DNA from: Cytauxzoon felis
Taxonomy: Eukaryota; Apicomplexa; Aconoidasida; Piroplasmida; Theileriidae
Length of the DNA: 33,521 bases
Assembly (NCBI GenBank): GCA_020283715.1
Contig: JAIQCW010000212.1
Location: forward strand, 1 to 33,521
Direction of reading: 5' to 3'
The position numbers and the translations under genes were made by a program. The notes under the pieces were generated by a model. The model was given only the letters and a program-made list of their open reading frames with translations, was not told where the DNA came from and searched no databases. Position 1 is the stretch's first letter, and every line of letters begins with the position of its first letter. Shown one piece after another: positions 1 to 10,557 of this stretch.

Positions 1-34
1 TATTATAGACATTAACGTTTTTAAAGTTATACCA

Positions 35-1884
35 ATGGAAGTTTTTACATTGTTTATCGTTTTATATTCTACCTTAACATCTACTTTAGGTGTTAAGGTT
101 TTTAATTTAGGTGATAAGGTAGTTAATTTAACTGATCGTTTTTCTTCATTTTCCCGTCGTTCCCACCGTCCCTTTATAAAACTTCGTCAACATTTTTCTT
201 CCATACTTAATTTTACTTCTTCCTCTTTTGATTCGAGGTCTATAGCTTTTGACATGTCTGGTATTGTACCTGCTCTTGGTTCTATGGATACTAAGTTTTG
301 CCATTATGACAGTGAAAAGTGTCAAGTGGTTCTCGATAAGTATCTCAAAAGATGTCAAGGTCGTGACTGCTATACTTTGGATGCTGTTGAAGTTACAGAT
401 AAAAATGAAAAGTTTAGACTTTTTCTTCCCTCTTTGACACAATTGGATGCGGCATTCTATTTGTTTAAAAAGGCTGGTTATGCTAGTTTTATTATTAGAA
501 TCAAATCCCTACTTAAAATTGGTAAAAAAATCCCCTACTCTATTTTGTACAAGCTCTTGTTAACACTAACATGTCCCGATTGAATGTCTCCGATAATACA
601 GACCAGCGTATCATTAATGAGTTTTTTTATACAGCTGCGCTTTATTACAAAATTATTAATAACACCGCATTTCTGTTTCGTATGTCCATGATACCGCTTG
701 TCTCATTTGCTTATAAAGTTTTAGTTGGAAGATTTCTATTTAAACTATCTAAAGAGGTCGCTGGGACGAATAAATTGTCATTGACAATCTCAGAAATAGA
801 TGAATTGGTCGATCTTTTTGTTTCTTACGTTGTTGCGCACGATTACTCACGTTCTGAATCGTTTATATTAGGATTCGGAAATTTATGTAAGAAGGCACTA
901 ACCAAATTGGCTGTAGATAGTCAAGTCATCCCATGGGTCAAGAGTTATTTGGAAAGTAATGATGGTGTAGCTGCTGAGTTTTGTGTAGGTAACGAAAGTT
1001 GCAAAGAAATGGTTTCCAGATATGTAGACAGGTGCAGAGAAGGTGACTGTCTAACTCTTGAAAATGTTACTTTGGGTGAAGGTGGTGATGAGTCTGTAAC
1101 TGTTCCAAATTTGGCCAATGTAGAGTTTATTTTGAATGTGTACCAAAAAAGCGGCGGGTTCGGTAATCTGGTTGACAGACTTTTCCGTAAGCTTATGTCA
1201 ATGAGTTCTAGTGGTACCCTGGATACCTTTGTAGACGATTTGTATTCACATAACATCGAAAAATTAACATTTGAAAATAAAGATATGGCAAACGTTACGA
1301 AGGTTTTGTACTATTATTCCCTATATTATGAAAAATACATTTTCCAATCCGTTTTGTCGCTTCTCCATCTCTTTGAAGTTAAGAATATTTCCAAATTATT
1401 AGTTAATTTAAATCTGAAACACTCGCTAGAGAAAAAGTTTACAAAGCTTGTTGGTGATGGTAAATTATCATTGCCCAAATATGCTCTTTTGAATATATTT
1501 TTAGAATTTGAGACCTATCTCATGCATGCCAATGATGGCAAATATAAGAAACTTGCTCGTGTATATAGTAAAACTTGTCACGACTTGGTATCGTACGCCA
1601 GCGATGGCCATTTTGATGCTAACAAAGACAATGAATCCCTAAGAGCTAAGAGGAAACATAGCGAGAGCGGTGACGATGTTGAGAATAAGAAAATAAAACT
1701 TGATGAGGATGTCGAAGTAAATGACAGTTATGATGTGGGCACTACTGAAGCGAGGGACGAATCAAATACCAGTGTTCCTGAGGAAGAAAATCTTAACACA
1801 AAGTATGATAGAGAAGATGAAAGAGAGGAAGAGAAAGAGATGGAAAAAGAAGGTGAGGAAGGAACAGTAGATTACAATTTATGA
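35..1884 (+). CDS. Secreted protein with two tandem Cys modules
   Basis: I do not recognise the family. Model: exons 35-521 and 554-1884, one 32-nt intron (GTAAAAAAAT...TACAAG), 605 aa. The protein starts with a hydrophobic signal peptide (MEVFTLFIVLYSTLTSTLG). Two homologous modules of about 200 residues follow. Each has a Cys-x4-5-Cys pair, then Cys-x4-Cys (first CHYDSEKC and CQGRDC, second CVGNESC and CREGDC), then a Tyr-rich helix (FFYTAALYYK against VLYYYSLYYE) and a KLSL helix. The intron falls inside module 1, and only the spliced reading restores the module, which supports the model strongly. The last ~80 residues are charged: a KRKH...KKIKL basic patch, then acidic Glu/Asp. No GPI signal or later membrane segment is seen. 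Secretion into the parasitophorous space or host cell is inference. The window opens with TATTATAG only 27 nt upstream, so an earlier exon cannot be wholly excluded, but the signal peptide argues for this start. Confidence 0.75.
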
Positions 1885-2257
1885 GGCCGTACACCAATTG
1901 TTGTAATCTAAACATGGTAGGTGTTTGAGCTAATAAAGTCTTATATATAAGGAAACTAAAAAATGATTAGAATATATCGAATTTCGTCATTTCAAGATAA
2001 TATGTAAATATTCATTTAACTGGCTTAAATGATGGTTTCTGGCCAATAATATCGGTAGTGCCATTTATTAGGCACACATTGATCAAATTGATCTTTAGAT
2101 TACGAATAATGGGATGACTCCCAAATAAATTATAATAACATTATACATTTCTGTACTGTTTTAAATAGTTAGTGTGTCTCTATATAATATCGGACGTCAG
2201 GCTTGTTATAGTCTCCTCACAGTAGCCCACAATAGTTAATATCCATAAAATTTCCTC
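1885..2257. other. Intergenic spacer before DOHH
   Basis: AT-rich spacer between two plus-strand genes with no open frame of note. It should hold the 3' UTR of the secreted protein and the promoter of DOHH. The only structure seen is a short hairpin (GTGCC, 8-nt loop, GGCAC at 2058-2075) and an adjoining 13-nt palindrome GATCAAATTGATC at 2081-2093. Either could be a regulatory site, but both could arise by chance in such sequence. Confidence 0.3.
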
Positions 2258-3402
2258 ATGGAACCTTCAGTTTCTACCATTGAAGATTTTTTAAATTGCA
2301 ATTCATTTTCTAAGCCTTCTAGAGAGGTTTTATCCTCAATCATTTTGTCTAAAACAGTTCAACTTTCAATTCAATTGAGGGCTCTTTATTTTTGTAGAGA
2401 TTTGCCCATAAGAGATGCAACTGAGTTATTATTATCTGCTTTAGATTTACATTATGATGTATTCTTAAGGTATTATTCTTTGTTTAAACCTTATTTATGT
2501 TTAGGCATGAAATCGCATATGTATTAGGTCAAGCGGGTTGTATAGATGCCGCTAAAAAGTTGAGTATGATATTAGATGATCCTTTAGAAGATCCTATGGT
2601 TCGACATGAGGTTACTATTTTATTTTTTATGTTATTACTCTTTACAGGCTGCTGAGGCGCTGGGTGCCTTAGGTGACAAAAACTATATTGAATTGGTATT
2701 TATTTATTTATTTATTTATTACCTATCAGATAAAGAAATATTCCGATGACGCGTGCATAGCTGTTAGAGATACGTGTTTGTTAGCGCTACACTCTATAAA
2801 CAATACAGAAAAGGCTAACAATTATAACGTCGATTGTACATCGTTTCCTATATCATTATCTCCATATAGAGCAATAGATCCGATATCATTAAGAAGTGAA
2901 ATAAATGACAAAATGTCTCTGGATTCACTCTCCAAGATATTGTTAGATGAAACACTGCCATTATACAAACGGTATTTACTATGACGATTATATATTATAA
3001 TTATTTAAGGTACGAATCATTGTACGCGATAAGGGGGATGTCAAGTGACGAATCTGCTAAGGTATTTTAGCTCAATAACGTACGCTACATTTCCAGATTA
3101 TAGGTGAAGCTTTGATAAATGATAGATCTTCCGAAGTGTTTAGACACGAATGCGCATTTGTTTTAGGTCAAATGCAGTCTTCGGCCTCAGTAGATGCACT
3201 CATTAAGTGTTTAAATAACGTATATGAGGAGCCTATGGCCAGACATGAAGCAGCACTTGCACTGGGATCATGCGCTACTGTATGCTCTGATAATGAATAC
3301 CGTAATTTGATCACGGACGTCTTAAAAAGATTCGTTCATGACCCCGTAAAAGTTGTATCGGACAGTTGTATCGTTGCTCTAGACAATGTGATTGAAATTT
3401 AG
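2258..3402 (+). CDS. Deoxyhypusine hydroxylase (DOHH)
   Basis: HEAT-repeat, iron-dependent monooxygenase that completes hypusine on eIF5A by hydroxylating deoxyhypusine; cytosolic. Exons: 2258-2469, 2505-2610, 2648-2695, 2730-2971, 3010-3061, 3097-3402, giving 321 aa against about 300 for the human enzyme. All introns are 34-38 nt and in phase. The four metal-binding His-Glu pairs of the family are all present after splicing: RHEIAYVLGQ, VRHEAAEALG, FRHECAFVLGQ and ARHEAALALG. The first pair is created across the exon 1/2 junction and the second sits at the end of exon 2, so the splicing is well anchored. The two halves, each with two HE pairs, are joined by a linker of about 70 residues encoded by exon 4. 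Start: first ATG after an AT-rich leader. The product looks complete and active. The next genes on the right also concern protein synthesis and folding. Confidence 0.93.
2697..2720 (+). repeat. (TATT)6 microsatellite inside DOHH intron 3
   Basis: Six perfect TATT units make up most of the 34-nt intron 2696-2729. The repeat lies between the GT donor and the ACCTATCAG acceptor, so changes in unit number would alter intron length and not the protein. Confidence 0.9.
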
Positions 3403-3918
3403 ATCACCGTATAATTAACGTTGTAAAATATAAATTAATAGTTCAAACGTATTTAATAATAAATACTAATGTAGTATGTAATATAGTTAGTTGTTTATAT
3501 GTATAGATTTCTGTATCTAGTGGTTTGTTAGATTAAAATTATGGATATATATAAATCAATAAATGGTGGATATGTCGTTAGGAATTCAGTTTGCAAGATT
3601 CCAGTTATAACTTTTCATATACACCTCGGGTTCCTGCCCCAGCTTTAGTCTGTAAATAAACTGTAAAGTATTACATTTCATTAGTATTTATGTTCTGACT
3701 GTCCATAATTTATGTGTTACTATCAATGTATCCTACCATACATTTTTTTTAGGAAGGTCGTTGATATAATAAGTATTCATTTTTTGTATATCTTGAATTA
3801 CTGACTCAACTATTACCGTAGAATTTCATTATATATCGTTCTTATGGATTTATAACATCGATATACATTTATTTTTGATCAATTTCTTCGAATTATATAG
3901 GTTTTGATTTATTCAAAG
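3403..3918. other. Intergenic spacer between DOHH and DnaJ
   Basis: 516 bp without a supportable gene. Stop codons are frequent in all frames. A slightly GC-richer patch (about 3620-3655, CCTCGGGTTCCTGCCCCAG) stands out from the AT background, and a weak GGAAT/ATTCC inverted pair lies just before it. It does not fold as a tRNA by eye, and I assign no function. The region must contain the promoter of the DnaJ gene. Confidence 0.3.
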
Positions 3919-5398
3919 ATGTATTTTGGTGGATTCCCATTCGAAGGAATGCATGGTGGCAGTATGCCTCACTCTAGATCTAAAGAGGTTCGTTTTAAAA
4001 GACTTATATATATAATATTTAGCGCATTGATACTGAAAAGTTATACAAAATTCTGGAATTATCCAAGGACTGTAGTGAAAGTGACATTAAGAAGGCATAT
4101 AGAAAATTGGCTATCAAACACCATCCAGACAAAGGTGGTGACCCTGAGAAATTCAAAGAGATATCCAGAGCGTATGACGAACAATTTTTTATGCTTATAT
4201 TTTAATATAGTTATGAGGTACTCTCTGACCCGGAGAAACGTCGTATATATGACGAACACGGCGAAGAAGGTTTAGATGGTAGTTACACCGCTGGAGATGC
4301 ATCAGATGTATGCTTATTGATATATTTAAACATTTCCAATAGATTTTCGATTTGTTTTTTGGTGGAGGTGGGAGAAGATCTAAAGGTAAAAAACGCGGCG
4401 ATGACGTTGTGTCACATCTTAAGGTCTCATTGGAACAGGTATACTTTGACCAAATATGTTTATTAAATTCATATTAGATATACAACGGTACAATGAGAAA
4501 GTTGGCTATAAATAAAGATATTGTTTGTTCCCAATGTGATGGTTATGGAGGCCCTAAAGATGCATTTATATCATGTTCGTCATGTAACGGTCAGGGCGTA
4601 AGAGTTCAAATTAGGCAAATGGGCTCGATGATTCATCAAACACAATCAACGTGCTCAACATGTAATGGCCAAGGAAAAAGTTTAAGCGAATCAAAGAAGT
4701 GCAAGTCCTGCCATGGAAAGGGAGTCAAACAAACCAAAAAGGTGTTGGAAGTTTTTGTCGAAAAGGGAGTTCCAGATCAACACAAAATCGTTTTCCATGG
4801 CGAAGCAGACGAGAGGCCTAACGAGATACCTGGGAATGTTGTATTTGTTGTTTCTCAAACTGTTAGTTGTTAATAATATGAATTCTCATTCTTAATAATA
4901 GCCCCATGAAACATTCAAAAGAAACGGTAACGATTTATTTCTCACCAAGTCAATCCCTCTTTATGAAGCTCTAACCGGTTGCACTTTTTATATAACACAC
5001 CTCGATGATAGGATAATTAAGATAAAGGTAACATCATATTTCAATAAAAATTATTATTGTAGACGCCTGATGGAGAAGTAGTTAAGCCCGGATCGTGCAA
5101 GATAGTTCCCAACGAGGGCATGCCCGTTTATAAGAGTGCATTCTCCAAAGGTAATCTATACATTACGTTTGAAGTTGTTTTTCCTGTCGAAAGGGTTTTC
5201 ACATCTGATGAGAGGGCGAAGTTGTTGGAATTGTTTCCATATACCCCGGAAACTTCTAAAGATAGTGACAGCAATTTAGAAGAATATGTAGCACAACATG
5301 TGGACATCGAGGAATATAAAGCTTTTGAAAGTTCCAGACAAACAAATGAACCTGATGAGGAACCTGATGGAAGCAGAGTTCAATGTAAACAACAATAG
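3919..5398 (+). CDS. Type I DnaJ / HSP40 co-chaperone (DNAJA, Ydj1-like)
   Basis: Cytosolic co-chaperone that stimulates HSP70 ATPase and delivers unfolded clients. Exons: 3919-3987, 4023-4171, 4211-4307, 4343-4438, 4478-4861, 4902-5027, 5063-5398; 418 aa, the usual type I length. Domains in order: J domain with the HPD triad (KHHPDKGG, near residue 60), short Gly-rich segment ([10 protein letters not shown]), first client-binding domain interrupted by a zinc-finger region with all four CxxCxGxG motifs ([32 protein letters not shown]), then C-terminal domain II and an acidic tail. The protein ends in CKQQ, a possible CaaX prenylation box as in Ydj1 and DNAJA proteins. All six introns are 35-40 nt; an exon 2 donor inside GCGTATG restores [12 protein letters not shown]. 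Start is the first ATG in the J-domain frame. It converges with eIF2A, whose coding end is 69 bp away. Confidence 0.93.
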
Positions 5399-5467
5399 AT
5401 ATAATCGTATTTAATTTATTCATATTAACGCTGCATAAACGCATTAAATAAAGCGGAAATCATGATA

Positions 5468-7495
5468 TTATGACTTGTTATTTTTCTTTTTTCTGCCTAT
5501 TTTTAATGCGGCAGATAGTAGAGATGCGTCGGCCCCGGGTGGACCTTTGTTTTGAACCTTTGGTAATTGAACTACAGATGTTGTAACCTATATTCATATG
5601 TAACTAATGTTGAATTAACAGTACCATTTTCCTTGCCATGATCCTATCTCTATTTAAGTTTTTTAATTGATTCCCCATAGAACCTGGTGGTCGGTACAAT
5701 GGTTTGTTTGTTTCTCTTATATTTTCATTGATAAAAACGCTCGGAGAGGGGTCTCTCTCCATAAATTTCGTTTTAGATGATTTTATATATACATGATACA
5801 GTTCTTCAAAATCCACTTTTGCCACACATTTGCCAGAATATGAAAATATTTTAAAACAACAATCAACTCTCATCCTGGGAGCTGTAGTTGCTGTTACAAA
5901 ATATCTGCCATCAGGAGAAAATTCGCAAGTAACAGAACAATCAGACTAGAAGTGGATGTAATAATTATTTAAGACATACTTTACTTTCAGCAATCTTTTT
6001 TTTTAACTTCATGTCCCATATATCTATATCTCCGCTTAAATTTCCGAAACCACCAAATAGTAATAGCCTTTCAAATTGGTCTCTCCTAATAGTGTTTTTG
6101 CTACATCTACCAAAACTCATTGTTTTCTCCCCAGTATATCCATCATAAACATCAAACTGTATATGCACATTTATATTGTGAACATTGACAAAAAACCTCT
6201 GCTGGCATAGGACCCTTTGATAATATGAATTCATTGTACTTTTTCGACCATGAAATATCATGAACAATGCCTTCCGTTGGATTGCAAATAGTTTTGCAAT
6301 TTCCAGTTGTAACCTAAGTTAAAATATTTTGTTGGTTATTTTCGTACATTTATGAGATATAGAGAATTACCACCATAATATGAGAGTAGACCCTTAACAT
6401 TATTTGTAAACGTCCTTAATATTAGGGATGACGCATTCTTATTCCAAAATAAGTCCCCCTCTTCAGCTTGGCTGAAACAACGATCAAATACGGGAGTCTG
6501 AAATATTAACAAAATAAGTAATAACTACTCACGTGCAAATCGTTCGTAGAATATATCATCAGTACACCCTGATCGTACTTTCCTTGATTTGAAATAAACA
6601 TAGCTATGAATGCGTTGTTTTTGCGATTCTAAATAATATGTTGATGAGAAATGTGTGGATACCAATGGAGAAATCGATAGTACAATATTCGTAGGCATGG
6701 CCACACCATGTGTAATTTGTGGTTTTATATTTATTACTCCGAATGAATTCTCGGTAAATTCATTGTTCTTCCACAGTTTTATATCAGAATCAATTCTAAT
6801 AATACAAAATTCTTCATTAGATGTCCATATAGGGAATCTCTTAATAGTGTATGTCTTTTGATATGAAAACGATATAACAGGTATTGTGTCATTATCTACA
6901 TTTTTATGTATATAACAATGAAATGATACCTAATAACTTGTATATAACCAAATTATTCCGGTTAAATTCACTCCACGATGTTAACAAAACTAAATGAGTA
7001 TCTAAGGGGCTAAACATTACTTCCTTTAACGTTGTACCTAAAAATCTTGTTACTTTTAAATAACGCATACCATCAGGGATATTAATGGTTTTATGAACAT
7101 CTTCAGTTTCCAAATCTGCAATTTCGAGAGTATTGGAATCTTCTCTTAGGAAACAAATCTGAAACTATTTGAACGCTAATATTTATGACGTACGTGCTGA
7201 CCACTATTAGTGATAAAACAATTACTTAAGCTGTCACGTTGCCAAACTAAGACTAATTCATCATCTGAAAATAGGCAATCGAATAATGGTATGCCTTACC
7301 CGCATTTGATGAAGATTTTGGGAAAAACTTATAAATGTGTAAAAAATTTTTACCAACAGCAACAAGTATCCAATAATCAGATTGTTTTGTTGTAGAACGA
7401 AAAGTTATACTCTCAACTTCGTTTGCAAGTGAATCCATCATAATACAAATATTTGAAATGCGCGAACTATAACGCCACATAGTATACATGTACAA
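5468..7495 (-). CDS. Eukaryotic translation initiation factor 2A (eIF2A)
   Basis: WD-repeat beta-propeller protein that binds initiator Met-tRNA and 40S subunits in alternative translation initiation. Ten exons on the minus strand: 7495-7300, 7264-7194, 7158-6930, 6895-6663, 6628-6533, 6497-6348, 6313-6197, 6156-5980, 5945-5625, 5587-5468; 569 aa (human 585). All nine introns are 34-40 nt and in phase. Diagnostic motifs: SYYGGNSLYLINV, LLLFGGFGNLSGDIDIWD, CEFSPDGRYFVTATTAPRM and the linker motif YRPPG after the propeller. The C-terminal tail ends in a basic GRKKKNNK stretch and is shorter than in animals. Start is ambiguous among Met codons at 7495, 7489 and 7480; the first is used. The start lies only 21 bp after the stop of the FHA gene on the same strand, leaving almost no room for a promoter outside that gene. 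Confidence 0.9.
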
Positions 7496-7516
7496 TTATA
7501 AATTATAAAATTATTT

Positions 7517-9854
7517 CTAATTTTTTTTACGTTTTATGTAAATTACTCTACATCCACTCAAATTAAATAAAACCATATCTCTAGTTTTTATGTATGCTTC
7601 ATTGTTCCTGTACATAATTATGTTATCATACATGGCACGCCTAAGTTTAGGATCTTTTACATCAAAAATATCAAGTTGAAAGATCCATATTCCCTTCATC
7701 GAATCATTTTCAAGGGCGGAACCATATTTCTTGACTCTTATGTCGTATAACCCGATCCCATTTGTGTAGATTACTGGGTCGTTCATATATTTAGCTTTAA
7801 TTAAAATATCAACATCTTCAATAATGTCCGATATCGTCATGTTGTGTGTGCCATTAATCTATAATTAGTTGACTATAACCAATATATACAACTTACCATC
7901 CCTACGTATTTATACTGTATTGTGGAATTCATTTTCGTTGTATCGTTCGTGCTAGAGCTCCTATCAGTATCTATAACAATTGGACAGTCATCATAATTTA
8001 ATATTTTCGTCACATTGTCTTTATTCATTCCTGAATTTCCATTTTTGCTAATATAGGAGTTAGGAGAAGAGACCAACTTCTTTCTAAGACCATGATCATT
8101 ATCTAGAAATTTGTTATATGCATCAAGCAATAATTTACCACCACATATGGTACTATCTACATTCAACGGGGATTTTTTTTCATACGAAGATGGAGATAAA
8201 GTTGGATCATGATTTATGTCTAGCATGGAACCGGCAGATGGTAGAATTACCCTATGTATAGTGTTGTTTAGATACGAAGTTTGCTCAAAGGAAGTTTTTT
8301 CATAACCATCATTTAAAAAATGGTCTTTATTTATGGGTAGTATTTCTGTCCCATCATTTTCTATTATTGATATATCTGAGTTTTGTATAGACATTGTATA
8401 CCTTGGGTGAGAAAGTGGTATAGAAGTATCAAATGTAACAATCTCAAAAACAATAATCTTGATATCAATATTTTCATTTTCCACAACAGAATTAGAGTGT
8501 GACTGCATTGCAGAAGGGTATACATCTGGTGATTGTGATTTTTGGTCTGGATAAGACTTATTTTGTATATCTGGATAAGAATATTCATTATAACAATTAA
8601 ATATAACACGAAATTTGATGTAAGAATCTTTTGTTCCTAGAGTGATAAAATCTTCATTATTTAAATAAGTTGTGTTAAGCAAAGGAATATTATTAACTAA
8701 TATAAGGGCATCATAATCTATCTTAGTAATTTTCACCTTATAACATACAATTTTATCATTTATATTTGAAGTTTTTATACGAACGGGGGTGCAAAATATT
8801 TTACAATGATTCTCAGATATATTAATGCTTTTGTTCATAATTCTTAAGTCTGATGAATTGTGAGATCCAATATAGAATTGAGATTTAGAGATTTCCAACT
8901 TGGAACTAAACGATTTATCGAATAAAAGTCTACCATCTAACATCAATTCTTCATACGAAAGATATAGTATTGGTGATTCACCATTAGAATAAGTGTACCT
9001 GGTATCCGAAATGTCATTCACAATTGATAGAGGTGATTCAGAATTATCATGTGAAATATATTTATATCCATAAGATTCTAGGCCAAGTTCAATAGAACTG
9101 GTATAATCAGAGGATATTGAAACCAGAGGATATATTTCCTCTGGTTTCTTTCTGGCGTATCCCTCGCAATCAGACTCAGTATAAATTATATCATCATCCA
9201 AAATTGACAACTTCTTTAGTAATCTTGTAGAAGATATCGAAGCCTCGGCAATGGAACATGAATGTGTATAATAATCTTTTATGGTTGATGGATCAGAAGC
9301 TCCAATAATACCTATGTCTTTAACATTGTTTTCACAATATTTTGAAGTATTATATCCTATAGATCGCATATTCGTACGTGTTTCCAGAAATTTGAATGGA
9401 AATTGCTCATATTTTGCACTTGAGCCAAGTGATATATGGCGTTTTACTGTTGTAATAGTGTGATCAGAATGCAATTGGGTAAAGGTATTATCTGAGCTTT
9501 GATTATTAGGTATTTTACGGATATAGCATTTACATGGTGCATCATAACAGTTTATTGACGGTAAACGAGATCTTGATGAACGAGAACTAATATTACCTTC
9601 TAAATTTAAAGGTTCGATTGAAGATAATCTCAAGTATCCCAATCGCCTCTCTTTGAACCGCCTGCGCGGGGAATTGATAGACCTTCTCTTAAATGCAGCA
9701 TCCGCAAACAAATTAACTATAGAATTTGTAAACATATTTGGAATAACTTACCATCATTATTCTCAATAATATATATTGAATTAGATCTATTGGAGTCGGA
9801 TGGAATAAAACGTTGGGGGTGGTCACAAGATTTGACGGTATGGATGAAAGACAT
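7517..9854 (-). CDS. FHA-domain protein with unassigned C-terminal domain
   Basis: Exons 9854-9752, 9716-7897, 7858-7517; introns of 35 and 38 nt; 754 aa. An in-frame ATG three codons upstream (9863) is an alternative start. Residues about 305-405 form a forkhead-associated phosphothreonine-binding domain: FYIGSHNSSDLRI (strand with the phosphate-binding Gly/Ser), ISENHCKIF (the S-x-x-H core), ILVNNIPL and LNNEDFITLG. Before it lies a ~300-residue low-complexity region rich in Ser and Asn with an Arg-rich patch (RRRFKERR). After it come more Ser/Asn-rich sequence and, in exon 3, a compact ordered segment of ~110 residues ending in KRKKN that I cannot assign. A scaffold role in phosphorylation signalling, perhaps nuclear, is inference from FHA families in general. 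The reverse-strand 60-codon frame at 9281-9463 is not a gene. Confidence 0.8.
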
Positions 9855-9863
9855 TATTCTCAT

Positions 9864-10557
9864 GCACTATTCAAATGAATTTGATAGCATGCTAAAAAAT
9901 ATGATACAAAAAAGACAATGCACAAACTAAAAACAAGCTTGATATTAAAATATTGATGTTTACAAAAATTCAAACAAATAAACGCAATAATTTATTTACA
10001 CATCAACCAATTAATACTATACCTAAATGTAGTATAGGCTCGGGATTTTTTGGTCCGGTTAATATGATTACAGTGAATTAAAAAATGAAATACTGATGTC
10101 TAAAAGTATAGGTGTAACCTATATTAAAAAGTGACGGCTTAGATCAACAAAAAACCATAATAGTTTTAAAATGACAAATTTATTAACACTAAACCATTTT
10201 AAAACATTAAATATGTAAATACGAATAGAATTATTTTATCAACATTCTATATCAATCCCCACAATATATTCTTTAACGTATGATCATTATAAAATCGGCT
10301 CTATCCATACAAATTCTAGACTATAAATTTATATTGTTGTTTTAATTATTTTCATTTGTTGTAACTGTATTTATGTTTGGAAGAGTTGCTATCAATAATG
10401 TAAAGTATCTATTATTAGACAGATTGTTTTAACACAATTTTTCGTTACATTTCTAATCCGTTGATATAGTTTGTTAAACCTTATGTATTATATGGAGCAT
10501 TTTTGTATACAAGGTTTTAAAAATTTTGTAATGTATTTCACCTAGTATCCTATACCG
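9864..10557. promoter_or_regulatory. Divergent intergenic region, FHA gene / RPN1
   Basis: About 700 bp between two divergently transcribed genes; no coding frame or RNA gene seen. It should hold both promoters. It is very AT-rich with A and T tracts. One 7-bp inverted repeat, TATAGGT-GTA-ACCTATA (10107-10123), is the only clear symmetric element. The RPN1 coding start is preceded by CCTATACCG, which resembles one arm of this repeat. Promoter function is inferred from gene orientation only. Confidence 0.4.

Noticed and set aside
35..1884. Two separate overlapping genes (35-583 and 571-1884)
   Set aside because: The 13-bp overlap disappears with a 32-nt in-phase intron, and only the spliced protein gives two complete homologous modules; the second frame alone would start mid-module and lack a signal peptide.
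3560..3660. Possible tRNA or small RNA in the GC-richer patch of the DOHH/DnaJ spacer
   Set aside because: GGTTCCTGCCC only loosely resembles a T-loop and I could not build acceptor or anticodon stems around it.
6655..6861. Plus-strand 68-codon frame
   Set aside because: It is antisense to eIF2A exon 4 and the adjoining intron, whose spliced protein matches the family; no independent support.
7480..7560. FHA gene and eIF2A fused through a 64-nt intron across the 21-bp gap
   Set aside because: A GT in the last FHA codons and an AG in GTTATAG exist, but the phases do not match: joining gives the wrong frame for eIF2A.
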